A DNA stretch of 64,000 nt from Lachnospiraceae bacterium (GCA_910574885.1 CAJTDD010000001.1:253973-317972), one strand, 5' to 3'. Shown: positions 33,278 to 44,051, numbered from the stretch's first letter. Notes: generated from the sequence alone by a model not told the origin. Numbers and translations: made by a program.

Positions 33278-35143
33278 ATGAGAAAACTAGCCTTAAATGA
33301 TGAAATATTACTAAAAATCGAAAAGCCCGCCCGCTACATCGGCGGGGAGGTCAACAGCGTCATGAAAGACACTGAAAAAGTGGACATCCGCTTCGCCATG
33401 TGTTTTCCGGACGTATATGAAATCGGCATGTCCCATCTGGGCATCCAGATTCTCTACGATATGTTCAACCGTCGGGAGGACGTATGGTGCGAACGCGTCT
33501 ATTCCCCATGGGTGGATTTGGATCAAATCATGCGCAAGGAAGAGATTCCCTTATTTGCCTTAGAATCCCAAGATCCTATCCGGGAATTTGATTTCCTTGG
33601 GATTACGATTCAGTACGAGATGTGCTATACCAACATCCTCCAGATATTAGAATTGAGCCAGATCCCTCTGTCTGCCTGTGACCGGGACGATTCCGTTCCC
33701 ATCGTGATCGGAGGAGGCCCGTGTACTTACAATCCGGAACCGTTGGCAGAATTTTTCGATTTGTTCTACATCGGAGACGGAGAGACGGTCTATGGGAAGC
33801 TGTTGGATGCTTATAAGGAAAACCGTAAGGGCGGCGGTTCACGGAAAGATTTTCTGGAAAAGGCGGCAGAGATCGAAGGAATCTATGTGCCTGGGTTTTA
33901 TGAGGCGGCTTACAGGGAAGACGGAACCATCGAATCCTTTACTCCTGTGAACCCACATGCAAAAGCCACGATTCAAAAGCAGATGGTGAAAGATCTCACC
34001 GGTACGTATTACCCTAAGGCGCCCGTCGTCCCATTTATCAAAGTGACCCAAGACCGCATCGTCCTTGAAATCCAGAGGGGCTGCATCCGCGGATGCCGCT
34101 TCTGTCAGGCAGGGATGCTCTACCGGCCGACCCGTGAGCGGAATGTGGAAACACTGAAACAGTATGCTTATCAGATGCTTAAAAATACCGGGCATGAAGA
34201 GATTTCCCTGAGTTCTTTAAGCTCCAGCGACTACAGCCAGTTAAAAGAGCTGGTGACGTTCCTGATTGAAGAGTTCAAAGGCGACGGAATCAATATCTGC
34301 CTGCCTTCCCTGAGAATCGACGCATTTTCACTGGACGTCATGGGCAAGGTGCAGGATGTACGCAAGAGCAGCCTGACATTCGCACCGGAGGCAGGTTCCC
34401 AGCGGATGCGGGATGTAATCAACAAAGGACTGACCGAGGAAATTATTCTGGACGGCGCAGGACAGGCATTTGCAGGCGGCTGGAATAAGGTCAAGCTCTA
34501 TTTTATGCTGGGGCTTCCCACCGAGACGGAGGAGGATATGAAGGAGATCCCTCGTCTTGCCGACAAGATTGCCAGAAGGTACTACGAGATTCCTAAGGAA
34601 CAACGAAACGGGAAATGCCAGATTACCACCAGTACCTCCTTCTTTATCCCAAAACCATTTACGCCGTTCCAGTGGGCGAAGATGTACAGCAACGAAGAAT
34701 ATATCGCAAGGGCGGCCGTCGTGAAGCATGAATTTCAGGAACAGTTGAACCGGAAGAGCCTGAAATATCACTGGCATGACGCGGAGGTGACGGTATTAGA
34801 GGGCGTCTTTGCCAGAGGCGACCGGAAGCTGTCCAAGGTTATCCAAGAAGCATATCGGCTGGGATGCCTCTACGATTCCTGGACGGAGACTTTTGACAAT
34901 GAGAAATGGATGAAAGCCTTTGCAAATACTGGTGTGGATATCGGTTTTTATAATTTGCGGGAACGAGATGCAGACGAAATCTTCCCGTGGGATTTCATCG
35001 ATATCGGCGTGACGAAAGATTTCCTGTACCGGGAATGGCAGCGGGCGCAAAAGGGAGAGGTAACGCCGAACTGCCGGGTAAAATGCTCCGGCTGCGGCGC
35101 CATGAAGTACAAAGGGGGTGTCTGCGTTGAAGGCAAGAATTAA
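33278..35143 (+). CDS. TIGR03960 family B12-binding-like radical SAM protein
   Basis: A 621-residue radical SAM protein with a B12-binding-like N-terminal region and the cluster motif CX3CX2C at C269, C273 and C276 (RGCIRGCRFCQ). In Firmicutes the family stands next to the TIGR03936/DUF2344 protein and near the L21 operon, as here. The reaction is not established. AAAGGAA lies before ATG 33278; an earlier in-frame ATG at 33215 overlaps the preceding gene. The 3' end overlaps the next gene by 17 bases. Confidence 0.88.
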   Translation: MRKLALNDEILLKIEKPARYIGGEVNSVMKDTEKVDIRFAMCFPDVYEIGMSHLGIQILYDMFNRREDVWCERVYSPWVDLDQIMRKEEIPLFALESQDPIREFDFLGITIQYEMCYTNILQILELSQIPLSACDRDDSVPIVIGGGPCTYNPEPLAEFFDLFYIGDGETVYGKLLDAYKENRKGGGSRKDFLEKAAEIEGIYVPGFYEAAYREDGTIESFTPVNPHAKATIQKQMVKDLTGTYYPKAPVVPFIKVTQDRIVLEIQRGCIRGCRFCQAGMLYRPTRERNVETLKQYAYQMLKNTGHEEISLSSLSSSDYSQLKELVTFLIEEFKGDGINICLPSLRIDAFSLDVMGKVQDVRKSSLTFAPEAGSQRMRDVINKGLTEEIILDGAGQAFAGGWNKVKLYFMLGLPTETEEDMKEIPRLADKIARRYYEIPKEQRNGKCQITTSTSFFIPKPFTPFQWAKMYSNEEYIARAAVVKHEFQEQLNRKSLKYHWHDAEVTVLEGVFARGDRKLSKVIQEAYRLGCLYDSWTETFDNEKWMKAFANTGVDIGFYNLRERDADEIFPWDFIDIGVTKDFLYREWQRAQKGEVTPNCRVKCSGCGAMKYKGGVCVEGKN

Positions 35144-35918
35144 ATTTCGGAAATATGGCATCATGCGTTTTATCGGCCATTTGGACGTCATGCGCTTCTT
35201 CCAGAAGGCAATGCGGCGGGCGGGGATTCCGATTGCATTTACCGGAGGCTACAGTCCGCATATGATCATGTCCTTTGCACAGCCGTTGGGAGTCGGCATC
35301 ACAAGCGACGGGGAATACCTGGATATTGAATTGAAGGAAGCGGTTGATTGTGCCAAGGCGGCCAGGCGGCTGAATGAAGTGATGGTGGAAGGAATAGACG
35401 TCGTAAATATGGTCCCGATACCGGAGGACAAAAAATGCAGCGGCATGACCATTGTTGCCGCCGCAAGTTACAGGGTAACGCTTTTGGAGTCTGCCAAATC
35501 TGCTGAGATTACAAAAGAAATTCCAGCCTCTTGGAAGACGAAGATTGAGGAATTCATGGTGCAGGAGAGTATCGTAGTCCTAAAAAAGACGAAACGCAGC
35601 GAGACGGAAACGGATATTAAACCGATGATTTATCAGATGCAGTGGAATGTAGACGGCATTGAGCTGTTTTTGGCCGCGGGAAGTGAGCAAAATCTAAAAC
35701 CAGACCTTGTAATGGGTGCGTTTATTGGATTTGTGGGAGAAGAACCAGAGCGTGTTCCTTTTCATTACCACCGGTTGGATGTATATGCAAAATGCAAGGA
35801 AGGGACAGACGGCTTTCTGCCGTTAGACAGATTCGGATTACAGGAGCATGAGAATGAGCAAAAAAGAAGTCAAGACCAATGCTATGAGAATCTTAGACCG
35901 TCAGAAGATTCCATATGA
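35127..35918 (+). CDS. TIGR03936 family (DUF2344) radical SAM-associated protein
   Basis: A 263-residue partner of the upstream radical SAM protein; family signs are KARIKFRKYG, FIGHLDVMRFFQKA and GYSPHMIMSFAQPLG near the N-terminus. TTG 35127 is chosen because AAAGGGGG (35111-35118) is 8 bases away; a GTG at 35118 overlaps that site. In some bacteria the two proteins are fused. It overlaps the YbaK gene by 65 bases. Confidence 0.85.
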   Translation: MKARIKFRKYGIMRFIGHLDVMRFFQKAMRRAGIPIAFTGGYSPHMIMSFAQPLGVGITSDGEYLDIELKEAVDCAKAARRLNEVMVEGIDVVNMVPIPEDKKCSGMTIVAAASYRVTLLESAKSAEITKEIPASWKTKIEEFMVQESIVVLKKTKRSETETDIKPMIYQMQWNVDGIELFLAAGSEQNLKPDLVMGAFIGFVGEEPERVPFHYHRLDVYAKCKEGTDGFLPLDRFGLQEHENEQKRSQDQCYENLRPSEDSI

Positions 35919-36336
35919 ATATGAAGAATATGAATGCGGAGATTTTATTGACGGTATACAGGTGGCCGACCAGTTAGGCTACGACCATGCACTGGTCTAT
36001 AAGACGTTAGTGACAACGGGGAAATCGGGACAGCATTATGTGTTCGTCATCCCCATTGAGGACGAGATCGATTTCAAAAAGGCGGCGAAAGCCGTAGGCG
36101 AGAAATCACTGGAAATGCTGCACCTGAAAGACCTGACCAAAGTGACTGGCTATGTGCGGGGCGGATGTACGGCAATCGGCATGAAGAAGCAGTATCCTAC
36201 GGTTATCCAGGTGGATGCATGCGGCCTGGACTATATCCACGTAAGCGGCGGAAGGCTGGGCATACAGCTAAAATTAAGCCCCCAACACCTTAGGGAGGCG
36301 GCCGGTGCCAGTTTTGCCGATGTTATATTTAAGTAA
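35854..36336 (+). CDS. ybaK: YbaK/EbsC family Cys-tRNA(Pro) deacylase
   Basis: The 160-residue protein is a trans-editing domain that removes mischarged Cys (or Ala) from tRNA-Pro. It begins SKKEVKTNAMRILD and contains the family stretch YKTLV, the Lys in VIPIEDEIDFKKAAKA, GYVRGGCTAIG and HVSGGRLGIQL. AGGAG at 35842-35846 fits ATG 35854 (7 bases) and not ATG 35848. It overlaps the end of the DUF2344 gene by 65 bases in another frame. Confidence 0.9.
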   Translation: MSKKEVKTNAMRILDRQKIPYEYEEYECGDFIDGIQVADQLGYDHALVYKTLVTTGKSGQHYVFVIPIEDEIDFKKAAKAVGEKSLEMLHLKDLTKVTGYVRGGCTAIGMKKQYPTVIQVDACGLDYIHVSGGRLGIQLKLSPQHLREAAGASFADVIFK

Positions 36337-36363
36337 GCCATAGCAGAAAGGATTGCCAAGAAT

Positions 36364-36948
36364 ATGAATACAGTGATATTTGACGTAGGGAACGTATTGG
36401 TGGGTTATGACTGGGAGAGTTACCTCCGTAGTTTCCATTATTCGGAAGAAATTTACCAGCGGATTGCGGACGCGGTATTTCTTAATGAAGACTGGCTGGA
36501 GGGCGACATCGGGCGAATTTCTACGGAAGAGTGGCGGAATCTTTTTATCGAAAACGCACCGGACCTGGAATCACAGATTCGGGAGGTATTCGCAGGATTT
36601 GAGGGAACCATCGTGCCTTGGTCCATAACAGAAGGGTGGATTGCCTATTTCCGGAGCCTGGGATATAAGCTGTATTATTTATCCAATTATTCTCAGGAGC
36701 TTTACCAAAGATCCAAGGATAAGCTGAAATTCCTTGATACTTTTGATGGAGGGATCTTTTCCTATCAGGTCAAATGCATCAAGCCTGACGAAAGAATCTA
36801 CCGGCTTCTTCTTTCGCGTTATTCTATTTGCCCAAAAGACGCCGTCTTTTACGACGATCGTCCGGAAAATGTAGAGGCTGCCGTAAGGCTGGGAATCAAA
36901 GGCATCGTATTTCATCCGGATATCCCATTGCAGATGATGGGAAAATGA
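36364..36948 (+). CDS. HAD-family phosphatase, YihX-like
   Basis: A 194-residue HAD hydrolase with nucleophile motif FDVGNVLV, where Gly takes the usual second-Asp position as in the YihX/epoxide-hydrolase-like subgroup. YYLSNYS is motif II, KCIKPDERIYRLLL the lysine motif and FYDDRPENVEAA motif IV. The family dephosphorylates small sugar phosphates (alpha-glucose-1-phosphate for YihX); the substrate here is open. AAGGA lies about 12 bases before the ATG. Confidence 0.8.
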   Translation: MNTVIFDVGNVLVGYDWESYLRSFHYSEEIYQRIADAVFLNEDWLEGDIGRISTEEWRNLFIENAPDLESQIREVFAGFEGTIVPWSITEGWIAYFRSLGYKLYYLSNYSQELYQRSKDKLKFLDTFDGGIFSYQVKCIKPDERIYRLLLSRYSICPKDAVFYDDRPENVEAAVRLGIKGIVFHPDIPLQMMGK

Positions 36949-37008
36949 TGTAAGATAGAAAAGTCTGAAAAAGATACAATAATGTAGTTTGGAGGATTAC
37001 ATAAGAAG

Positions 37009-38340
37009 ATGATTAAGGTCGTAAAATTTGGCGGAAGTTCACTGGCAAGCGCAGAGCAGTTCAAGAAGGCTGCAAGAATTATAAGCAAGGAAGAATCCCG
37101 CAGGTACGTGGTTCCTTCTGCCCCTGGAAAACGGACGCCAAGTGATACCAAAGTAACGGATATGTTGTACAGGTGCTATAATCTCGCCACGATGGACGAC
37201 GAGTATGAGGAAGAGTTTGAGGAACAGATGACGCTGATTCGGACGCGCTACGATGAGATTATAGCAGGGCTTGGCCTTTCCATTGACTTGAGCGGGGAAT
37301 TTAAGACTATCCGCACAAAGTTCAGCCAGAAGGCGGGCAGAGACTATGCCGCGTCCAGAGGGGAGTACCTGAACGGAATTCTGATGGCAGAGTATCTGGG
37401 CTTCGCCTTCATCGATGCCGCAGAGGTTATCTGCTTCGATGAGGAAGGGAATTTTGACGGCGAACGGACGAACCACCTTCTGTCCCAGAGGCTTTCTGAG
37501 ATTCCACAAGCGGTGATACCCGGATTCTACGGGGCGATGCCGGACGGAAGGGTGAAGACATTTTCCAGGGGAGGCTCCGACATCACAGGTTCCATCGTGG
37601 CCAAAGCCGTCCATGCCGACATGTATGAGAACTGGACGGACGTATCCGGTTTCTTGATTGCAGACCCGGGCGTGGTCAAGAACCCCAAAGCCATCGACGT
37701 GATTACTTACCGGGAACTCAGGGAACTTTCCTATATGGGGGCCACCGTCCTCCATGAAGATGCCATTTTCCCGGTGCGCAAGGAAGGCATTCCCATTAAT
37801 ATCCGCAATACCAATTCGCCGGAGGATAAGGGGACGCTGATTGTGGAAGGAACCTGCCGGAAACCCAGGTTCGTCATTACCGGTATCGCCGGAAAGAAAG
37901 ATTTCGCCTCAATCACCGTGGAGAAAGCCATGATGAACACAGAAGTAGGGTTCTGTAAAAAAGTTCTGGAGGTATTCGAGGAAAATGAGATTTCCATCGA
38001 GCATATGCCCTCCGGAATTGACACGATGACCATCTTCGTCCATCAGGATGAATTTGAAGAGAAGGAGCAGAAGGTGATTGCAGGAATCCACAGGAGGGTG
38101 GAGCCGGATCTTTTGGAGCTTGAGTCGGATCTTGCCTTGATTGCCGTTGTCGGCAGAGGCATGAAGGCCACCCGTGGGACTTCCGGAAGGATCTTTTCCG
38201 CCCTTGCCCACGCCAATGTCAATGTGAAGATGATTGACCAGGGTTCCAGTGAATTGAATATCATCATCGGCGTAAGGAACCATGATTTCAACGATGCAGT
38301 CAATGCAATTTATGATATCTTCGTCAATACCATGATTTAG
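37009..38340 (+). CDS. Aspartate kinase
   Basis: The 443-residue enzyme phosphorylates L-aspartate, the first step to Lys, Met, Thr and diaminopimelate. KFGGSSLA at the N-terminus, FSRGGSDITGS (nucleotide/aspartate site) and two C-terminal ACT domains (about 300-440, with MPSGIDTMTI and VNVKMIDQGSSELNI) are visible, so feedback control by an amino acid is likely. GGAGG lies 13 bases before ATG 37009, rather far. A CBS-domain gene follows after 13 bases. Confidence 0.92.
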   Translation: MIKVVKFGGSSLASAEQFKKAARIISKEESRRYVVPSAPGKRTPSDTKVTDMLYRCYNLATMDDEYEEEFEEQMTLIRTRYDEIIAGLGLSIDLSGEFKTIRTKFSQKAGRDYAASRGEYLNGILMAEYLGFAFIDAAEVICFDEEGNFDGERTNHLLSQRLSEIPQAVIPGFYGAMPDGRVKTFSRGGSDITGSIVAKAVHADMYENWTDVSGFLIADPGVVKNPKAIDVITYRELRELSYMGATVLHEDAIFPVRKEGIPINIRNTNSPEDKGTLIVEGTCRKPRFVITGIAGKKDFASITVEKAMMNTEVGFCKKVLEVFEENEISIEHMPSGIDTMTIFVHQDEFEEKEQKVIAGIHRRVEPDLLELESDLALIAVVGRGMKATRGTSGRIFSALAHANVNVKMIDQGSSELNIIIGVRNHDFNDAVNAIYDIFVNTMI

Positions 38341-38353
38341 GAAGGAGCCTCCC

Positions 38354-38779
38354 ATGAATATTTTGTTTTTCCTGAAGCCTAAGAGCGAACTGGCTTACAT
38401 CTATGATTATCATACAGTCCGTCAGGCTTTGGAGATTATGGAGTACCATAAATATTCCTCTGTGCCGATTTTAAGCAAAGGCGGGACTTACGTCGGCTCC
38501 ATCACAGAGGGCGACCTTCTGTGGTCTTTAAAGCACTGGAACCTTCTGAACCTCAAGGATGCGGAAGAAATCAGCGTAATGAAGGTAGACCGGCGGCTTG
38601 ACTACCAGTGTGTGACCGCAAAATCTAAGATGGAGGATTTGATCGGGCGGGCGATGGAGCAGAATTTTGTGCCGGTCGTTGACGATCAAGGGCATTTTAT
38701 CGGAATCATTACACGGCGGGACATTATTGAATATTGCTATAACAGGATGAAAGGATGCGAGAAGAGCCATGATCATTGA
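38354..38779 (+). CDS. CBS-domain protein
   Basis: A 141-residue protein made of two CBS motifs (SVPILSKGGTYVGSITEGDLL at about 35-55 and VPVVDDQGHFIGIITRRDII at about 108-127), which bind adenosyl ligands. It has no catalytic domain and may sense AMP/ATP or SAM for a partner. AAGGAG precedes the ATG and it overlaps the amidohydrolase gene by 11 bases. Confidence 0.85.
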   Translation: MNILFFLKPKSELAYIYDYHTVRQALEIMEYHKYSSVPILSKGGTYVGSITEGDLLWSLKHWNLLNLKDAEEISVMKVDRRLDYQCVTAKSKMEDLIGRAMEQNFVPVVDDQGHFIGIITRRDIIEYCYNRMKGCEKSHDH

Positions 38780-39557
38780 TTTTCATACACATATGTTCCC
38801 GGATAAGATTGCGAAGGGAACCCTTGATTTCCTGACTGGCATCTGTAAGGTAACGCCGTTTACAGACGGCACTTATGCCGGGCTTTGCAAATCAACGGAA
38901 GAAGCTGGAATCAGCCTTTCCGTTGCGCTTCCGGCCGTCACGAAGGTTTCCCAGGTGGAGTCTGTGAACCGTTTTGCCGCCAGGTTCCAGGAAGGAGCCG
39001 TATTTTCCTTTGGCGGAATCCATCCGGCTTGTGAGAATTATAAGGAGATCTTAATACAAGTGAAAGAACTCGGGATGAAAGGAATCAAGCTCCATCCGGA
39101 TTATCAGGATGCATATTTTAATGATATCCGCTATAAAAGGCTGGTGGAATATGCGTCGGAACTGGGATTGATCGTCGTGGTCCATGCGGGTGTAGACCCC
39201 AAATCTCCCGAGGATGTCCACTGTACGCCCCAGATGGCCAGGGAACTGATTCAAGACGTGAAGCCGGCGAAGCTGGTGCTTGCCCATATGGGAGGGAATG
39301 AACTCTGGGACGAGGTGGAACGCGAACTTGTGGGCATGGATGTGTATTTCGATACCGGCGTCGTGCTGGGACGGATGTCAGAGGAACAGTTCGTCAGGAT
39401 GGTGAAAGGCCACGGGGCGGATAAGATTCTCTTTGCCACGGATTCCCCCTGGGCAGGGCAGAAGGAGTCTGTGGATATTCTGTCGAAGATGCCCCTAAGC
39501 CCGGAGGAGAAAAAGCAGATATTCTCCGGAAATGCATGCCGTCTGTTGGAACTATAG
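38769..39557 (+). CDS. Amidohydrolase (COG2159-like metal-dependent hydrolase)
   Basis: The 262-residue TIM-barrel hydrolase starts with the metal site DFHTHMFP (HxH), has GIKLHPDYQ, VVHAGVD and VLAHMGGNE for further metal ligands, and FATDSPW with the catalytic Asp at the end. This is the amidohydrolase-2 layout; substrate unknown, possibly a decarboxylation as in some COG2159 members. It overlaps the CBS gene by 11 bases, so both are made together. Confidence 0.83.
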   Translation: MIIDFHTHMFPDKIAKGTLDFLTGICKVTPFTDGTYAGLCKSTEEAGISLSVALPAVTKVSQVESVNRFAARFQEGAVFSFGGIHPACENYKEILIQVKELGMKGIKLHPDYQDAYFNDIRYKRLVEYASELGLIVVVHAGVDPKSPEDVHCTPQMARELIQDVKPAKLVLAHMGGNELWDEVERELVGMDVYFDTGVVLGRMSEEQFVRMVKGHGADKILFATDSPWAGQKESVDILSKMPLSPEEKKQIFSGNACRLLEL

Positions 39558-39639
39558 AAAGAATGCCCATACTATTTATTGAAACGATTATTATTGGACA
39601 TTTATGTAAATTTTGTGGTAAATATAATCACAATAGAGC

Positions 39640-39668
39640 TTGAATTCTGGATAAAAATGTGCTATACT
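39640..39668 (+). promoter_or_regulatory. Promoter of the rplU operon
   Basis: TTGAAT at 39640-39645, a 17-base spacer, and TATACT at 39663-39668, with TGC making an extended -10. Transcription should begin near 39675. Confidence 0.75.
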
Positions 39669-39669
39669 T

Positions 39670-39775
39670 TACCAGTGTGCCGCACAACGAGGTTTGTAAG
39701 TTCCAGATATAGATTCCCATACAGTGATTTGGGGAGCAAGGACACCGCAGTTGGCGAGTAATGATAATAGGAGGT
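39670..39775 (+). ncRNA. Ribosomal protein L21 leader (candidate)
   Basis: The 105-base untranslated stretch between promoter and rplU has the place, length and the AGTTCCAGATATAGATTCCC-like block seen in Firmicutes L21 leaders, in which the protein represses its own mRNA. I could not fold it against the family model. Confidence 0.5.
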
Positions 39776-39780
39776 GCCAT

Positions 39781-40089
39781 ATGTACGCGATTATAGCAAC
39801 AGGTGGTAAGCAGTACAAAGTAGCCGAAGGCGATATCATTAAAGTGGAGAAGCTTGGTGTGGAAGCCGGAGAGACTTATACCTTTGACCAGGTGCTCGCA
39901 GTCAGTGACAACGGTCTGAAGATCGGGAACCCGACTGTAGCAGGGGCAACCGTAGAGGCTTCCGTAGTAGAGAATGGAAAAGCCAGGAAAGTCATTGTCT
40001 ACAAGTATAAGAGAAAAACAGGATACCACAAAAAGAACGGTCACAGACAGCAGTATACTGCGGTAAAGATCGAGAAAATTCATGCTTAA
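39781..40089 (+). CDS. rplU: Large-subunit ribosomal protein L21
   Basis: The 102-residue protein begins [18 protein letters not shown] and ends in the basic [18 protein letters not shown] region, as L21 does. AGGAGG is 5 bases upstream. The genes prp, rpmA and obg follow in the usual Firmicutes order. Confidence 0.97.
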   Translation: MYAIIATGGKQYKVAEGDIIKVEKLGVEAGETYTFDQVLAVSDNGLKIGNPTVAGATVEASVVENGKARKVIVYKYKRKTGYHKKNGHRQQYTAVKIEKIHA

Positions 40090-40104
40090 TATTGGAGAAC
40101 ATCC

Positions 40105-40440
40105 ATGATTCATGTAACCATTTACCAGAATGAGAATAGAGAATGTGTTGGGTTTCGGACAGAGGGACATGCCGGATACAGCGTGGAAGGTTCTGATATC
40201 GTCTGCGCTGCGGCTTCCGTGCTGGTAATCAACACGATGAATGCAATCGAACGCTATGCACAGGATCCATGTTCGGTAATCAGCAATGATGAGGCGGGGC
40301 TGATCGCCTATTATCTGGTGAACGGCTATCCTTCCAAGGATGCTGATTTGCTGCTGAATACCATGATTCTCGGTCTGGAAAATATGGCGGATGATGCGAA
40401 CTATGCAGAATATATTGATTTAACATTCGAGGAGGTGTGA
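40105..40440 (+). CDS. prp: Ribosomal-processing cysteine protease Prp
   Basis: A 111-residue cysteine protease (formerly YsxB) with catalytic H22 (EGHAGY) and C34 ([10 protein letters not shown]). It removes the N-terminal extension of L27, whose gene follows directly and carries the matching NLQFFA-H site. Its last codons hold the GGAGG ribosome site for rpmA. Confidence 0.93.
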   Translation: MIHVTIYQNENRECVGFRTEGHAGYSVEGSDIVCAAASVLVINTMNAIERYAQDPCSVISNDEAGLIAYYLVNGYPSKDADLLLNTMILGLENMADDANYAEYIDLTFEEV

Positions 40441-40445
40441 CAACT

Positions 40446-40727
40446 ATGATGCAATTAAACCTTCAGTTTTTCGCTCATAAGAAAGGTGTTGGTTCTACCA
40501 AGAACGGAAGAGATTCCGAGTCTAAGAGACTTGGCGCTAAGAGAGCGGACGGACAGTTTGTGAAAGCAGGGAATATCCTTTACAGACAGCGTGGGACGAA
40601 GATTCATCCAGGCGTTAATGTAGGGCGCGGCGGCGACGATACGTTATTCGCACTTGTTGACGGCGTTGTTAGATTTGAGAGAAAAGGAAGAGATAAGAAA
40701 CAGGTTTCTATCTATCCGGTAGCTTAA
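40446..40727 (+). CDS. rpmA: Large-subunit ribosomal protein L27, with Prp-cleavable extension
   Basis: A 93-residue L27 starting [14 protein letters not shown]. Prp cuts after NLQFFA so that the mature protein begins [13 protein letters not shown]. The core [10 protein letters not shown] and [10 protein letters not shown] is normal. GGAGG at 40431-40435 fits ATG 40446; an ATG at 40449 directly behind is an alternative start. Confidence 0.97.
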   Translation: MMQLNLQFFAHKKGVGSTKNGRDSESKRLGAKRADGQFVKAGNILYRQRGTKIHPGVNVGRGGDDTLFALVDGVVRFERKGRDKKQVSIYPVA

Positions 40728-40746
40728 AGCAATTGTGATTCTTAGA

Positions 40747-42102
<1,356 letters not shown>

Positions 42103-42153
42103 TTTTCTTTGCATTTTACAGGCAAATGGATTACAATGAAAGGGAGATATAAA

Positions 42154-42447
42154 ATGACAACAAAGCAGAGAGCCTACTTGAAGGGTCTTGCGATGACGAT
42201 GGATTCGATTTTTCAAATCGGGAAGAACAGTATGACGCCGGAATTCACCAAGGCGATTGACGAAGCCCTGGCGGCGCGGGAGCTTATCAAGGTCAGTGTC
42301 CTGAAAAATTGCGGGGATGACCCAAGGGCATTGGCAGAGACGATTGCAGAGCGCACCCAAGCAGATGTGGTGCAGGTAATCGGCAAGAAGATAGTCCTTT
42401 ACCGGGAAGGAAAGGACAAGAATAAGAAGATTGAACTTCCCAGATAA
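42154..42447 (+). CDS. yhbY: YhbY-type (CRM domain) RNA-binding protein
   Basis: A 97-residue CRM-domain protein; TTKQRAYLKGLAM at the start and QIGKNSMTPEF with the following GxxG-like stretch are typical. It associates with pre-50S particles. AAAGGGAGA is the ribosome site for ATG 42154. It stands between obgE and nadD as in many Firmicutes. Confidence 0.92.
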   Translation: MTTKQRAYLKGLAMTMDSIFQIGKNSMTPEFTKAIDEALAARELIKVSVLKNCGDDPRALAETIAERTQADVVQVIGKKIVLYREGKDKNKKIELPR

Positions 42448-42491
42448 CAGCAAAATTATACGCTGAGTTTTGGAACGGAGTTGGATAGACT

Positions 42492-43112
42492 ATGAAGATC
42501 GGTATTATGGGCGGAACCTTTGATCCGATACACAACGGGCATTTGATGCTTGGGCGGGCTGCCTTAGAAGCATTTGAACTCGACAAGGTCTGGTTCATGC
42601 CCAACGGGAATCCGCCTCATAAAGACACATCCTCGATTGAGACAGACGTAAAAGACCGTGTGGAGATGGTAAGGCTTGCCATATCCTCCTGCCGGGAGTT
42701 CCGGCTTGAGCCCTATGAGGCGAAGCGGAAGGAAGTGTCCTATTCTTATAGTACAATGGAGTATTTCAAGGGAATCTACCCGGAGGATAATTTCTACTTT
42801 ATCATCGGGGCAGATTCGCTGTTTATGATTGACCAGTGGGTACATCCGGAAAGGATTTTTCCGACGTGTACCGTGCTGGCGGCTTACCGGGACGAGATTA
42901 ACACCAGACAGGCGATGGAAGAGAAGATCCGCAAGCTGAATGATACTTACGGCGCGCGTATCCGTCTTTTGGTGACGCCTTTAGTCCGGGTATCCTCCCA
43001 TGAGCTGCGAAAGGATGTCCGGGAAGGGCGGAGCATTGCCAGCCATGTTCCTGCGGCTGTCAACGCCTATATTCTAGAGCATCATCTTTATGTAGGAGAG
43101 AACAGCATATGA
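42492..43112 (+). CDS. nadD: Nicotinate-nucleotide adenylyltransferase
   Basis: Makes deamido-NAD from nicotinate mononucleotide and ATP. The 206 residues show GGTFDPIHNGHL (HxGH nucleotidyltransferase motif), FIIGADS and VRVSSHELR (ISSTxxR-like). It overlaps yqeK by 4 bases (ATGA). Confidence 0.95.
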   Translation: MKIGIMGGTFDPIHNGHLMLGRAALEAFELDKVWFMPNGNPPHKDTSSIETDVKDRVEMVRLAISSCREFRLEPYEAKRKEVSYSYSTMEYFKGIYPEDNFYFIIGADSLFMIDQWVHPERIFPTCTVLAAYRDEINTRQAMEEKIRKLNDTYGARIRLLVTPLVRVSSHELRKDVREGRSIASHVPAAVNAYILEHHLYVGENSI

Positions 43113-43696
43113 ACCATAAGATCACCAAGATTCGACGGAAATTGATGACGGAGCTTGACAAGGAGCGGTATGAGCATACCCTTGGGGTCATGTACACGGC
43201 GGCGGCTCTCGCTATGTGTTATGATGCGGATATTGAGAAGGCGCTGTTGGCGGGGCTTCTGCATGACTGTGCAAAATGCCTTCCGGGAGACACCAAGATA
43301 AAGCTGTGCAAGAAGTATCATTTGAGTGTCTCGGAGGTGGAAAGGAACAATCCCAGCCTTCTTCATGCGAAACTTGGCGCATTTCTTGCAGCTAAGAAGT
43401 ATCATGTGAAGGATAAAGAGATTATGAATGCCATTACGAGCCATACCACAGGATGCCCCCATATGTCGCTTTTGGATAAAATTATCTATATTGCCGATTA
43501 TATGGAGCCTGGGCGTAAGGAGCTTCCCAATATGGCAGAGGTACGGAAACTGGCATTTACCGATATTGACGCCTGTCTGTACCGGATTCTTGAGGATTCC
43601 CTGGCGTATTTGAATAGTAAGAACGTACCCGTTGACCCAATGACGGAGAAAACATATCTTTATTATAAAAGCAAGAGAGAAGGAGAGGAGGTGTAG
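43109..43696 (+). CDS. yqeK: HD-domain Ap4A hydrolase YqeK
   Basis: The 195-residue HD-domain protein, with H(TLGV), LLHDCAK and SHTTG metal ligands, hydrolyses diadenosine tetraphosphate symmetrically. It is in the conserved nadD-yqeK-rsfS order, overlapping nadD by 4 bases and one base before rsfS. Confidence 0.92.
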   Translation: MNHKITKIRRKLMTELDKERYEHTLGVMYTAAALAMCYDADIEKALLAGLLHDCAKCLPGDTKIKLCKKYHLSVSEVERNNPSLLHAKLGAFLAAKKYHVKDKEIMNAITSHTTGCPHMSLLDKIIYIADYMEPGRKELPNMAEVRKLAFTDIDACLYRILEDSLAYLNSKNVPVDPMTEKTYLYYKSKREGEEV

Positions 43697-43697
43697 T

Positions 43698-44051
43698 ATG
43701 GAGCAGGTAAAAGAGATGGCGCGTATTGTTTACCGTGCGCTGGAAGATAAGAAAGGGGAGGATATCTGTATCATTGATATCTCCGGGATTTCCCCGTTGG
43801 CAGACTATTTTATTATCACAAATGGTTCTAACGACAGCCAGGTGAAGGCGTTGGTGGACAATGTGGAGGAGAAGATGCACGAGGCGGGACATTCGCAGAT
43901 TCAGCGGGAAGGATTGCAGACCGGGAACTGGGTGCTTCTGGATTACGGCGATGTGGTCGTCCATGTTTTTGATAAGGAAAACCGGGATTTCTATCATCTG
44001 GAGCGGATCTGGCGTGATGGGAAACGCATTGAGAGTATTGAAGAATTATAG
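43698..44051 (+). CDS. rsfS: Ribosome silencing factor RsfS
   Basis: A 117-residue protein that binds L14 and blocks subunit joining. Family stretches: DISGISPLADYFII, GSNDSQVKALVD, WVLLDYGDVVVHVF and FYHLERIW. GGAGGAGGTG is right before it. Last gene of the run. Confidence 0.95.
   Translation: MEQVKEMARIVYRALEDKKGEDICIIDISGISPLADYFIITNGSNDSQVKALVDNVEEKMHEAGHSQIQREGLQTGNWVLLDYGDVVVHVFDKENRDFYHLERIWRDGKRIESIEEL

Noticed and set aside
37039-37755. 238-residue antisense open frame inside the aspartate kinase gene
   Set aside because: Opposite a conserved enzyme and without start signals.
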